A stretch of DNA of 10,998 nt from Verrucomicrobiales bacterium (GTDB taxonomy: Bacteria > Verrucomicrobiota > Verrucomicrobiia > Limisphaerales > JAFMIX01). A program made the translations under genes and the position numbers. Positions 1-6,876 of the stretch are shown in pieces. Each line of letters begins with the position of its first letter. Within the stretch, counting starts at the first letter, position 1. Where the stretch lies: contig JAFMIX010000054.1 of NCBI GenBank assembly GCA_017853785.1, forward strand, positions 1-10,998. The letters run 5' to 3'. The notes under the pieces were generated by a model. It made no database searches and was not told the origin of the DNA. It saw only the letters and a list, made by a program, of their open reading frames with translations.

Positions 1-1
1 T

Positions 2-634
2 GGATCCGGGTTCGGGATTGCGCCTGGCGTCGGTGCCGACCGGGAACGCGCCACCCAACAGTTAGCCGCCCGCAAGATCGCCGCCGGAAAAACCGCTGCC
101 AACCATACCGAGGCCACGCCCAGTCCGTGGCCGTGGCTCGCCCTCGGGTTGCTCGCCCCGCTGACCGGCGTGATTCTCTGGCGGCAATTCCGGCGGCCAC
201 CGCAGGATTTGCTGCCCGTCCGCTGTGCTGAAATTGCGCCCGCCGATGAGGTCACATCCCACACTGAAGCCGATTGGCAACGCCGCGCCCTCCTCGCCGA
301 GCAACGCGCCGAACGCGCCACGGCCATCGTTCGCAAAGGCTTGCTCGGGCAACTCGCCAACCAACTCACCAACAGTCTGGTCAAGCAACTCGTCTCGCAG
401 CGCACCGAACTCATCGCCGGTCAGCAACAAGCTGTCGGCGAAATTGAAGCGCTCGCCGCGCGCCTGGAAAAACTGGAAGGCACGCCCCCGCCGAATTACT
501 ACGCCCAGCGTATCGCGGCGTTGGAGCACGAACTCGCGTCCAAGAACGCCGAGAACCGGATGCTGCTCGAGGCCCGCATCGAAATCGCCCGCAAGCAGAT
601 GGCCGAAGCCCGGCGCCGCACCGATTGGAACTGA
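2..634 (+). CDS. Membrane-anchored coiled-coil protein, unknown function (5' partial)
   Basis: The reading frame is open from the first complete codon at position 2 to the TGA at 632-634, so the true start lies upstream and only the last 210 residues are visible. I do not recognise the family. In the fragment there is a Gly/Ala-rich stretch (residues 1-40), then one hydrophobic segment at about 43-60 (WPWLALGLLAPLTGVILW) that should cross the membrane. After it comes a long Ala/Glu/Arg/Leu-rich region (about 80-210) with heptad-like hydrophobic spacing, typical of coiled coil, broken by a Pro-rich kink (GTPPPNYY, about 161-168). The tail is strongly charged. A start inside the window, such as the TTG at 149, would cut off part of the membrane segment, so I treat the gene as truncated by the window edge. 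A scaffolding or envelope role is possible but not shown. Confidence 0.7.
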   Translation, partial: GSGFGIAPGVGADRERATQQLAARKIAAGKTAANHTEATPSPWPWLALGLLAPLTGVILWRQFRRPPQDLLPVRCAEIAPADEVTSHTEADWQRRALLAEQRAERATAIVRKGLLGQLANQLTNSLVKQLVSQRTELIAGQQQAVGEIEALAARLEKLEGTPPPNYYAQRIAALEHELASKNAENRMLLEARIEIARKQMAEARRRTDWN

Positions 635-637
635 GCC

Positions 638-657
638 AGCCCGGGCATCGCCCGGCT
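638..657 (+). terminator. Possible weak terminator hairpin
   Basis: Four bases after the stop of the first gene, AGCC-GGGC can pair with GCCC-GGCT around a three-base loop, with one bulged C in the left arm. The stem is very GC-rich. No T-run follows, so this is not a canonical Rho-independent terminator. It could slow polymerase, or it may be chance structure in GC-rich DNA. Confidence 0.25.
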
Positions 658-708
658 CCATCCAGCCCGCAAATTTATCAATTCTCCTTCCCGCCTCTTC
701 CTCCCGCC

Positions 709-1860
709 ATGTTTATTTCCAAACCTAAGAAAAAATGGCGCCGGCGGGTGGCGACTGCTGCGCTCGGAATCTTCTCCTTCATGCTCGGCGTGTCGCTGTT
801 CGCCCGCCCGTATCGCCCCATCGAACCCCTGCCCGGCGGCATCGTGGATATGCATTGCCATGTGGCGGGCATTGGCGCGGGCGGCAGTGGCTGCTTTGTC
901 TCGCCAAAATTGCGGAACAGTTGGAAGTTCGGGATCTACCTGCGCAGCTTCGGCGTCTCCCGTAAGGAACTGGAGCAACTCGGCGACGACCTCGTGCCGG
1001 ACCGCGTCGCCGCCACGCTCGGACAAAGCAAATACATCACCCAAGCTGTCGTGCTCGCGCTGGATGGCGTGATCGGCAGCAACGGCTGGCTCGACACGAA
1101 CCTCACCGAAGTCTATGTGCCGAACGAATTCGTCCTCGCCGCGACGGCGCGACATCCAAACCTGCGCTTCGGCGCTTCGGTAAATCCGTATCGGCCGGAT
1201 GCGTTGGAGCGATTGACCTGGGCCAAGGAGCACGGCGCGGTGCTGGTGAAGTGGCTGCCCGCCATCATGCACATTGACCCGAGCGACCCGCGCCTCGAAC
1301 CGTTTTACCGCAAGCTCATCGAACTTAAGCTGCCGCTCCTGTCGCACGCGGGGCAGGAACGCTCGTTCTCCGGCGCGACGGATTCCTACGGTGACCCAGA
1401 AAAGCTGCGGCTGCCGTTGCGCCTCGGCGTGACAGTCATCGCCCCGCACATCGCGTCCACCGGCAAATACGACGGCGAGCGCAGCAGCGAACGGCTCGCG
1501 CGGTTGGCCGCCGAGTTCCCGAATCTGTATTCGGACATCTCGTCGCTGACGCAGTTGAACAAGCTCGGCTATCTCGGGGAGGCATTGCGCGCGCCGGAAT
1601 TCTCCGGGCGGCTGATGTATGGCTCGGACTTCCCGCTGGTGAACACGGCGCTAGTCACGCCGTGGTATTACTGGGGGCGGTTGACTCCGCGCCAGATTTT
1701 CGCCATCACCCGCGAGAAAAACCCGTGGGACGCCGACGTGCTGCTCAAACAGGCGCTCGGCACGCCAGCAGAAATATTCTCCCGCTCCGCCAAAGTGTTT
1801 GACTTTCCACCTGCCGCAAAAACACCGTTTAAGCCGCGTGCGCTTTCTCCTGGGTCTTGA
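709..1860 (+). CDS. Signal-anchored amidohydrolase-family protein (amidohydrolase 2 / TIM-barrel metal-dependent hydrolase)
   Basis: The 383-residue product has a very basic N-terminus (KPKKKWRRR, residues 5-13) followed by a hydrophobic segment at about 14-31. This suggests a signal anchor or signal peptide, with the catalytic domain outside the cytoplasm. The rest fits the metal-dependent TIM-barrel amidohydrolase fold. There is an HxH motif after strand 1 (DMHCH, His49 and His51), a histidine in LLSHAGQE (His213), another in IAPHIAS (His247) and the late aspartate in YGSDFPL (Asp307); together these are the expected metal ligands and catalytic Asp. The substrate cannot be read from the sequence; relatives include decarboxylases and lactonases. 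I chose ATG 709 over upstream alternatives because it directly precedes the basic/hydrophobic leader. There is no Shine-Dalgarno site, and the 27 bases before the ATG are almost all pyrimidine. Its 3' end overlaps the convergent TPR gene by 32 bases. Confidence 0.85.
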   Translation: MFISKPKKKWRRRVATAALGIFSFMLGVSLFARPYRPIEPLPGGIVDMHCHVAGIGAGGSGCFVSPKLRNSWKFGIYLRSFGVSRKELEQLGDDLVPDRVAATLGQSKYITQAVVLALDGVIGSNGWLDTNLTEVYVPNEFVLAATARHPNLRFGASVNPYRPDALERLTWAKEHGAVLVKWLPAIMHIDPSDPRLEPFYRKLIELKLPLLSHAGQERSFSGATDSYGDPEKLRLPLRLGVTVIAPHIASTGKYDGERSSERLARLAAEFPNLYSDISSLTQLNKLGYLGEALRAPEFSGRLMYGSDFPLVNTALVTPWYYWGRLTPRQIFAITREKNPWDADVLLKQALGTPAEIFSRSAKVFDFPPAAKTPFKPRALSPGS

Positions 1861-2797
1861 GCGCCAGCTCGTAGCACGCCAGCGCCTCGTTGTAGCGCTC
1901 CAGCCGGTTGAACACCCCGCCCTTGTAGAGATACGCGATGGTCACGCTGCTGTCTGCCGCAATGGCGCGGTCGTAGCAGGCGATGGCTTCATCCAGCTTG
2001 GAAAGTTTTTCCAGTGCCGGGCCTTTTTTGATAAGCGCCTCGACGTGGTTCGGGTCGAGCGCCAACGCGGCGTCGAAGGTGGCGACGGCTTCCGCCACCT
2101 GCCCCTGCCCCAATTGCGACTGTCCTTTTGCCAGCAACGCCTCGATCTGATGAGCCGCCGAGGCTTCCGCCGTCGCGACCGGAGGTACGACGGTGAGGGC
2201 AGGCGTTGCCGGCGCTCCCGCTTCCAATTCGCGGATGCGGTTTTCGAGCCGTTCGATGGTGGCGGTGAGGCGGGCGTTGGTTTCTGCCGCACCGGCGCCG
2301 AGCAGTTGCGGAGCGGACCCGCCGCCGAACTGCTGCATTTGCTGCAAGGGCAACGCCAGCATGGTCTCGGAGAAGCGGTTCATCACGCGTGTCTGCAGGT
2401 AGGAGATCAGAAACATCACCAGCAAACCAAAACCCGCGATGGCTCCGGCGGCGATGAGGATGCTGCGCACTTCGCGCGTCCGCTGTTCGCCCAGAATCTT
2501 ATCGATGCTGTTGAGCCGATCGGCGAAGGCGAGGGCGTTGCGGCCCGCAATCTCCTCCGCTTCCTGCCGGTTGCGCTCAATGGCCAGCTGTGTGGCGTGG
2601 ATCTGTTCCTGCACCTGAAGATACGCACGCACCCCATCTTGCGTCTCCGTCCCGGAAACCCTCTCCGGTGTGACCACGGCGGGGGTTGCGCCGACGGCGG
2701 CAGGAGTCAGCGCGGCCGGTTGTGCGGGTGCGTTTACGGCGAAGAAAATTCCGGCACCGGTCACGAGGAGGAAGCGGTTGAAGCGAGTCGGGTTCAT
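1829..2797 (-). CDS. TPR-repeat membrane protein, function unknown
   Basis: The 322-residue product starts with a typical signal sequence (basic NPTRFNR, hydrophobic core at about 9-22, APAQPA cleavage-like site near 23-28). An Ala/Pro/Thr-rich stretch and a helical, Glu/Arg-rich segment (about 55-110) follow, then a second strong membrane span at about 112-134 and a short coiled coil (about 176-200, ATIERLENRIRELEAG). The C-terminal third (about 215-318) holds about three tetratricopeptide repeats, with signatures such as AVATFDAALALDPNHVEAL, EAIACYDRAIAAD and EALACYELALK. TPRs bind other proteins; the partner is unknown. If the signal is cleaved, residues 27-111 would be periplasmic and the TPRs cytoplasmic. 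An upstream in-frame ATG at 2839 adds 14 Arg-rich residues before the signal sequence. I prefer 2797, also because a perfect TTGACA on this strand lies between the two starts. No near homologue recognised. Confidence 0.8.
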   Translation of the reverse strand: MNPTRFNRFLLVTGAGIFFAVNAPAQPAALTPAAVGATPAVVTPERVSGTETQDGVRAYLQVQEQIHATQLAIERNRQEAEEIAGRNALAFADRLNSIDKILGEQRTREVRSILIAAGAIAGFGLLVMFLISYLQTRVMNRFSETMLALPLQQMQQFGGGSAPQLLGAGAAETNARLTATIERLENRIRELEAGAPATPALTVVPPVATAEASAAHQIEALLAKGQSQLGQGQVAEAVATFDAALALDPNHVEALIKKGPALEKLSKLDEAIACYDRAIAADSSVTIAYLYKGGVFNRLERYNEALACYELALKTQEKAHAA

Positions 2798-2810
2798 GCG
2801 TCGTGCGGAC

Positions 2811-2839
2811 AGAGTGAAAAGCCGCCGCCGGTTTGTCAA
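2811..2839 (-). promoter_or_regulatory. Possible promoter of the TPR gene
   Basis: Read on the minus strand, a perfect TTGACA (2839-2834) is followed after about 15 bases by TTCACT (2818-2813), which matches the -10 consensus at only three of six positions. If used, the transcript would begin a few bases before ATG 2797, supporting that start. The -10 is weak and the spacer short, so this is tentative. Confidence 0.25.
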
Positions 2840-2946
2840 CGCGCCCCTGCAAAATTATTCACGGGATTTGGCATTTTGATTCGCGCTTGCATCCCCGCCG
2901 TGAACGCCGCAGAGTGGGCCAACTTAACAAAAGCGAAAGGTTGCCT

Positions 2947-3528
2947 ATGTCAGTCCAAATCGCGCTCCAAAAATTCCCCAAGGAACATAAACTCAAAGAT
3001 GGGCTGAAAACCCGCGTGCGTCCGTTGCGCAAGGACGACGAGGAGGAGTTTCACAAATTCTTCCTGGCCGTGCCCGAACCCGAGCGCATGTTCATCAAAC
3101 ACCGCGTCACCGACCGCGCCGTCATCCACGCGTGGTGCGCGGACATCGACCTCGGCCGCAATCTGCCGTTGCTCGCACTAGCCGACGGCCAGGTCGTCGC
3201 CGCCGCGACCCTGCACCAGCAGCTTGGCGGCTGGCGGCGGCACATCGGGCGCGTCAGCATCCTCGTGCATCCGGACTTCCGTAATCGCGGCCTCGCCCGT
3301 TTCCTCGTCGCCGAGATTCTGGAGATCGCCCGGAGCTGCGGACTGGAACGGGTTGAAGCCGAATTCATCGGCGAACAGGTGGCGGCCATGAAAGTTTTCG
3401 GCTTTCTCGGCTTCGGCCATTTGATGCGGCTTGATGACTATGTGAAAGACATGCAGGCCATCACGCACGACTACATCCTCATGGGGCTCGACCTCAAGAC
3501 AGACGAAGAATACGCCGGGATGGGTTAG
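2947..3528 (+). CDS. GNAT-family N-acetyltransferase
   Basis: The 193-residue product has the layout of a single-domain GNAT enzyme, which transfers an acetyl group from acetyl-CoA to an amine. The N-terminal strand-helix (TRVRPLRKDDEEEFHKFF, about 22-39) is the usual GNAT entry motif. Motif A is clear: VSILVHPDFRNRGLARFLV (about 103-121), with the CoA-binding loop R112-N-R-G-L-A117. The following helix and the segment FGFLGFGHL match the late part of the fold. The substrate cannot be predicted. ATG 2947 is chosen because a good Shine-Dalgarno element (AAAGG, about 2936-2940) sits six bases upstream; an upstream in-frame start at 2833 would give a poor-looking extension. The gene is divergent from the TPR gene, with about 150 bases between the starts. 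Confidence 0.9.
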   Translation: MSVQIALQKFPKEHKLKDGLKTRVRPLRKDDEEEFHKFFLAVPEPERMFIKHRVTDRAVIHAWCADIDLGRNLPLLALADGQVVAAATLHQQLGGWRRHIGRVSILVHPDFRNRGLARFLVAEILEIARSCGLERVEAEFIGEQVAAMKVFGFLGFGHLMRLDDYVKDMQAITHDYILMGLDLKTDEEYAGMG

Positions 3529-3605
3529 AATGATTCAAATGCTGAATTTCCAATTTTGAATCAAAGTCGCATGCGCCATTTGAAATTCGTGATCTGAGGT
3601 TTGCC
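3529..3605. repeat. Short spacer with interleaved inverted repeats
   Basis: This spacer between the acetyltransferase and zinc-ribbon genes is visibly richer in A and T than its surroundings. GATTCAAA (3532-3539) pairs perfectly with TTTGAATC (3555-3562), leaving a 15-base loop. A second pair, GAATTTC (3544-3550) and GAAATTC (3582-3588), starts inside that loop, so the two pairings interleave. The motif family (runs of ATTTGAA and its complement) resembles a degenerate dispersed intergenic element, but with one copy in the window I cannot prove that it is repeated. It may also act as the transcription end of the acetyltransferase gene, although no T-run follows a stem. Confidence 0.4.
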
Positions 3606-3866
3606 ATGGACTCCTGTCCCCAATGCGGCGCCGACTTGCCGCCGCGCGCCAAAGCCTGCCCCGAGTGCGGGTCGGATGAATCCACCGGCTGGTCGGAAGC
3701 GGCCCGCTACAGCGGACTCAACCTCCCGGGCGAAGACTTCGACCATGCCGATTTTGTGAAGCGTGAATTCGGCGGCGACTCGCCCGTGCCGCGCGGCATC
3801 CATTGGATCTGGTGGCTCACCGCCATTCTGCTCGCCGCGGGTTTCGTCCTGATATCGCTCCGGTAA
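3606..3866 (+). CDS. Small zinc-ribbon protein with C-terminal membrane segment
   Basis: The 86-residue product begins with two CxxC knuckles, CPQCG (Cys4, Cys7) and CPECG (Cys19, Cys22), forming a small zinc ribbon. An acidic middle part follows (about 25-60), and then one hydrophobic span near the end (IHWIWWLTAILLAAGFVLISL, about 65-85). The zinc ribbon would sit in the cytoplasm and the protein would be held by its tail. Such small proteins are common in bacteria and are mostly uncharacterised; no function can be assigned. The start is well supported: GAGG (3596-3599) lies six bases before ATG 3606. It ends 61 bases before the rhamnosidase start on the same strand, so co-transcription is possible but no functional link is evident. 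Confidence 0.8.
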   Translation: MDSCPQCGADLPPRAKACPECGSDESTGWSEAARYSGLNLPGEDFDHADFVKREFGGDSPVPRGIHWIWWLTAILLAAGFVLISLR

Positions 3867-3927
3867 CCGAGTGATTTCGGTTGTACGCTTGCCCGGTTTC
3901 CTGCGCTTGGATAACGTCTGCGCGCCA

Positions 3928-6867
3928 ATGCAAAAACTCATCCTTTCTCGATTTGCATGCGGGGTCCTCGCCGCCGGTTTGATTTCCATTTCCACGGGCA
4001 ATTCCCCGGCGGCGCTACCGCCAGTGGCCGCCACCCGCGTGGCTCCCAAGCTTTTGGGCAAGGGCCTGCAACCCGCCTACCTCCGCTGCGAATACCGCGT
4101 CAACCCGCTCGGTATCGGCGAAACCTCGCCGCGCTTGAGCTGGGTCGTCGAGTCCGGCGAACGCGGTCAGCGCCAGACCGCCTACCGTATCATCGTCGCC
4201 AGCAGCGCGGCGCAGTTGGCAGAAGGCCACGGCGACCTCTGGGACACCGGCAAAGTTGTGAGCAGCGAAACCACGGGCATCGTTTATGCCGGCAAGCCGC
4301 TTGGCTCCGGCCAGCAATGTTTCTGGAAAATCAAAGTCTGGGACGCCGTCCGTCGCGAATCGTTGTGGAGCGAATCCGCTTTCTGGACGATGGGGTTGCT
4401 CCAACCGTCTGATTGGCAGGCGCAGTGGATCGGCGCAGATCAGCTTCGCCAGGCCGCACTGGCTGCTGCAACCAATACCGCATCTGCCACCCCGGCCCCG
4501 GCGAAGTCGAAAAGCTCCGCCAAATCTACCGCCACGGGTACGAACGTTCCCGCCGCCAACCCGGCGAGCACCAACGCGCCGATCAAGAATACTTTGCCGC
4601 GGATGCCCAGCCGCGCCACCGTGCCGCCCGCGGTGTATCTGCGGACGGGTTTCACGGTGAAGCAGCGCGTTGCCTGCGCCACGCTCTATGCCACGGGACT
4701 GGGCTGGTTCGACCTGCATCTCAACGGCAGGCGCGTGACCGACGACTACTTCAATCCCGGTTGGACCGACTACAACAAGCGTGTCTATTACCGCGCCTAC
4801 GACGTGACCGACACGGTGCGTTCCGGCGCAAATGCCTTCGGCGTGATCCTCTCGGACGGCTGGTATAGCGGCTGCATCGGCTGGAAAAGCCAGCGCAATC
4901 ATTACGGCAACCATCCCCGCGTGCTGGCTCAGCTCGTGTTGGAATTCGCCGACGGCACGCGGCAGATTGTCACCACCGGCCCGGACTGGAAAGCCAGCCT
5001 TGGCCCCGTCACGCACGCCGACATCTTGCAGGGCGAAACCCACGACGCCACGAAGGAGATTTCCGGCTGGGACAAGGCCGGTTTTAACGACAAGTCCTGG
5101 CAGGGCGTGGACCTTGGCACGGATCTTAGCCCGGTGGTACAGGCGCATCCCGGCCCGCCCGTCGTTGCATTCAAGGAATTCACCGCCAAGTCTATCACCG
5201 AACCGAAGCCGGGGCGGTTTGTGTTCGACTTCGGCCAGAATTTTGCCGGGGTGACTCGGCTCAGCGTGCGCGGCAAGGCCGGCCAGAAGATCACCATCCG
5301 TCACGGCGAACGCCTGGACCCGGACGGCACGATCCACACCGCCAACCTCCGCACTGCGGCCGCCACCGATGAATACATCTGCAAAGGCAAGGGCACGGAA
5401 GTCTGGTCGCCGCGGCTGACCTTCCACGGATTCCAATACGTTGAAGTCACCGGCCTCACCGAGAAGCCGAATGATGAAACGATCGTGGGCATGGCCCTCG
5501 GCAGCGAGACGACCATCGCCGGTGAGTTCGCCTGTTCCGATCCGATGTTGAACCAGCTCCACAACAACGTCTATTGGACGCAGCGCGCGAACTTCATCGA
5601 TATCCCCACCGATTGCCCGCAACGCGATGAGCGCCTCGGCTGGACCGGCGACGCGCAGGTCTATATCCGCACCGCGACGTTGAACACCGACGTTCAGGCC
5701 TTCTTTGCCAAGTGGCTCGTGGACCTCGAAGACGGCCAGCGCGCCGACGGGCAGTTCCCCAAAGTTGCGCCCGTCAAAGTCACCGATGCCGATGGCGGCC
5801 CCGCGTGGGCCGACGCCGGCGTGATTTGTCCGTGGACAATCTATGAAGTCTACGGCGACAAGCGCGTGCTGGAACGGCATTACCCGTCCATGCAGAAATT
5901 CATCGAGTTTTGCGGCAAGCGCAGCACGCCTGAGTTGTTGCCGCCCGCGAAGTATCATTGCTACGGCGACTGGGTGAGCATCAAGACCGAGACGCCCAAG
6001 GAAGTCATCTACACGGCCTATTTCGCCTACAGCACGCGCCTCCTGGCTCGCGCGGCCGAGGCGCTGGGTAAAACCGAAGATGCCGTGAAATACAACGCGC
6101 TCTTCGAGAAAATCAAAGCCGCTTTCAACACCGCCTACGTCGCCGCCGATGGCCGCATCCGGGGCGACACGCAGTGCTCGTATGTGCTCGCGCTCGCATT
6201 CGAACTGGTGGACGGGGAAGCCGCCAAGCGCGCCGCCGAACACCTCGTCGCCGACATCGCGAAACACGACTGGCGTCTCACCACCGGTTTCGTCGGCACC
6301 AAGGACCTGATGCTTGTGCTCGCCAAGATCGGGCGCAACGACGTCGCTTATCGCCTCGTCCACAACGAAACCTTCCCTTCGTGGGGCTTCAGCATCAAGA
6401 ACGGCGCGACGAGCATCTGGGAGCGTTGGGACGGTTGGACGCCCGAGGTCGGGTTCGAGAAGTCCGGCATGAATTCCTTCGCGCACTACAGCTTCGGCGC
6501 CGTCTATGGCTGGATGGCCGAAAACATCGGCGGCATCCGCAACGCCGGCCTCGCCTACGACCGTATCCTCATCGCGCCCGAACCTGGCGGCAAACTCACC
6601 TCCGCCCGCGTGGCTTACGACAGCATCCGTGGCACAATCCGCAGCGAATGGAAAAAATCCGCCGCCGGCTTCACGCTGAACGTTCTCATCCCTGCCAACA
6701 CCACCGGCATCGTCAGCCTTCCTGCCGCCAGCGCGGATGACATCACCGAAGGCGGCTCGCCTTTGGTAGATGCTCGCGGGTTGAAGTTCCTGAAAATGGA
6801 GGGCGGGCGCGCCCAGATCGCCGTGTCGTCCGGCAACTTCTCCTTCGCCGTAAAACCCGCGAAGTGA
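3928..6867 (+). CDS. Secreted alpha-L-rhamnosidase, glycoside hydrolase family 78
   Basis: The 979-residue enzyme would release terminal alpha-L-rhamnose from plant or microbial glycans outside the cytoplasm. A signal peptide (about 1-29) leads to an Ig-like domain (about 51-165), an unusual Ala/Thr/Ser/Pro/Lys-rich linker (about 176-235), the rhamnosidase N domain (YATGLGWFDLHLNGRRV from about 254), a beta-sandwich (FVFDFGQNFAGVTRL near 430; HGERLDPDGTIHTANLR), the (alpha/alpha)6 catalytic domain (about 530-870) and a C-terminal beta domain (SIRGTIRSEW near 900). The GH78 signature DCPQRDERLGWTGDAQ starts at Asp562; Glu568 is the likely general acid by family comparison. SIWERWDGWTP supplies Glu832, the likely general base. 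ATG 3928 is preferred over GTG 3871 because it starts directly at the signal peptide; no strong Shine-Dalgarno site is seen. No transporter or regulator is adjacent. Confidence 0.93.
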   Translation: MQKLILSRFACGVLAAGLISISTGNSPAALPPVAATRVAPKLLGKGLQPAYLRCEYRVNPLGIGETSPRLSWVVESGERGQRQTAYRIIVASSAAQLAEGHGDLWDTGKVVSSETTGIVYAGKPLGSGQQCFWKIKVWDAVRRESLWSESAFWTMGLLQPSDWQAQWIGADQLRQAALAAATNTASATPAPAKSKSSAKSTATGTNVPAANPASTNAPIKNTLPRMPSRATVPPAVYLRTGFTVKQRVACATLYATGLGWFDLHLNGRRVTDDYFNPGWTDYNKRVYYRAYDVTDTVRSGANAFGVILSDGWYSGCIGWKSQRNHYGNHPRVLAQLVLEFADGTRQIVTTGPDWKASLGPVTHADILQGETHDATKEISGWDKAGFNDKSWQGVDLGTDLSPVVQAHPGPPVVAFKEFTAKSITEPKPGRFVFDFGQNFAGVTRLSVRGKAGQKITIRHGERLDPDGTIHTANLRTAAATDEYICKGKGTEVWSPRLTFHGFQYVEVTGLTEKPNDETIVGMALGSETTIAGEFACSDPMLNQLHNNVYWTQRANFIDIPTDCPQRDERLGWTGDAQVYIRTATLNTDVQAFFAKWLVDLEDGQRADGQFPKVAPVKVTDADGGPAWADAGVICPWTIYEVYGDKRVLERHYPSMQKFIEFCGKRSTPELLPPAKYHCYGDWVSIKTETPKEVIYTAYFAYSTRLLARAAEALGKTEDAVKYNALFEKIKAAFNTAYVAADGRIRGDTQCSYVLALAFELVDGEAAKRAAEHLVADIAKHDWRLTTGFVGTKDLMLVLAKIGRNDVAYRLVHNETFPSWGFSIKNGATSIWERWDGWTPEVGFEKSGMNSFAHYSFGAVYGWMAENIGGIRNAGLAYDRILIAPEPGGKLTSARVAYDSIRGTIRSEWKKSAAGFTLNVLIPANTTGIVSLPAASADDITEGGSPLVDARGLKFLKMEGGRAQIAVSSGNFSFAVKPAK

Positions 6868-6876
6868 CCGCAAGTT

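Noticed and set aside
499..1449. A 316-codon minus-strand frame spanning the first gene and the amidohydrolase
   Set aside because: It lies opposite two well-formed coding regions and has no recognisable motif; the HxH, H and D ligand pattern supports the plus strand.
1799..3007. A 402-codon plus-strand frame opposite the TPR gene and running into the acetyltransferase start
   Set aside because: The TPR signatures, signal sequence and membrane span on the minus strand are clear, while this frame gives an unstructured Arg/Gln-rich product.
3889..3915. Possible promoter TTGCCC / GATAAC before the rhamnosidase gene
   Set aside because: The spacer is only 15 bases and both hexamers are weak matches; not better than chance.
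3871..3927. GTG start for the rhamnosidase, 57 bases upstream of the chosen ATG
   Set aside because: It would place 19 extra residues before a good signal peptide; there is no ribosome site supporting it.
4015..6873. A 952-codon open frame on the minus strand opposite the rhamnosidase gene
   Set aside because: Its translation is Arg/Gly/Ala/Val-rich without recognisable domains, and the plus strand encodes a complete GH78 enzyme. Long antisense frames are expected in GC-rich genes with strong codon bias.
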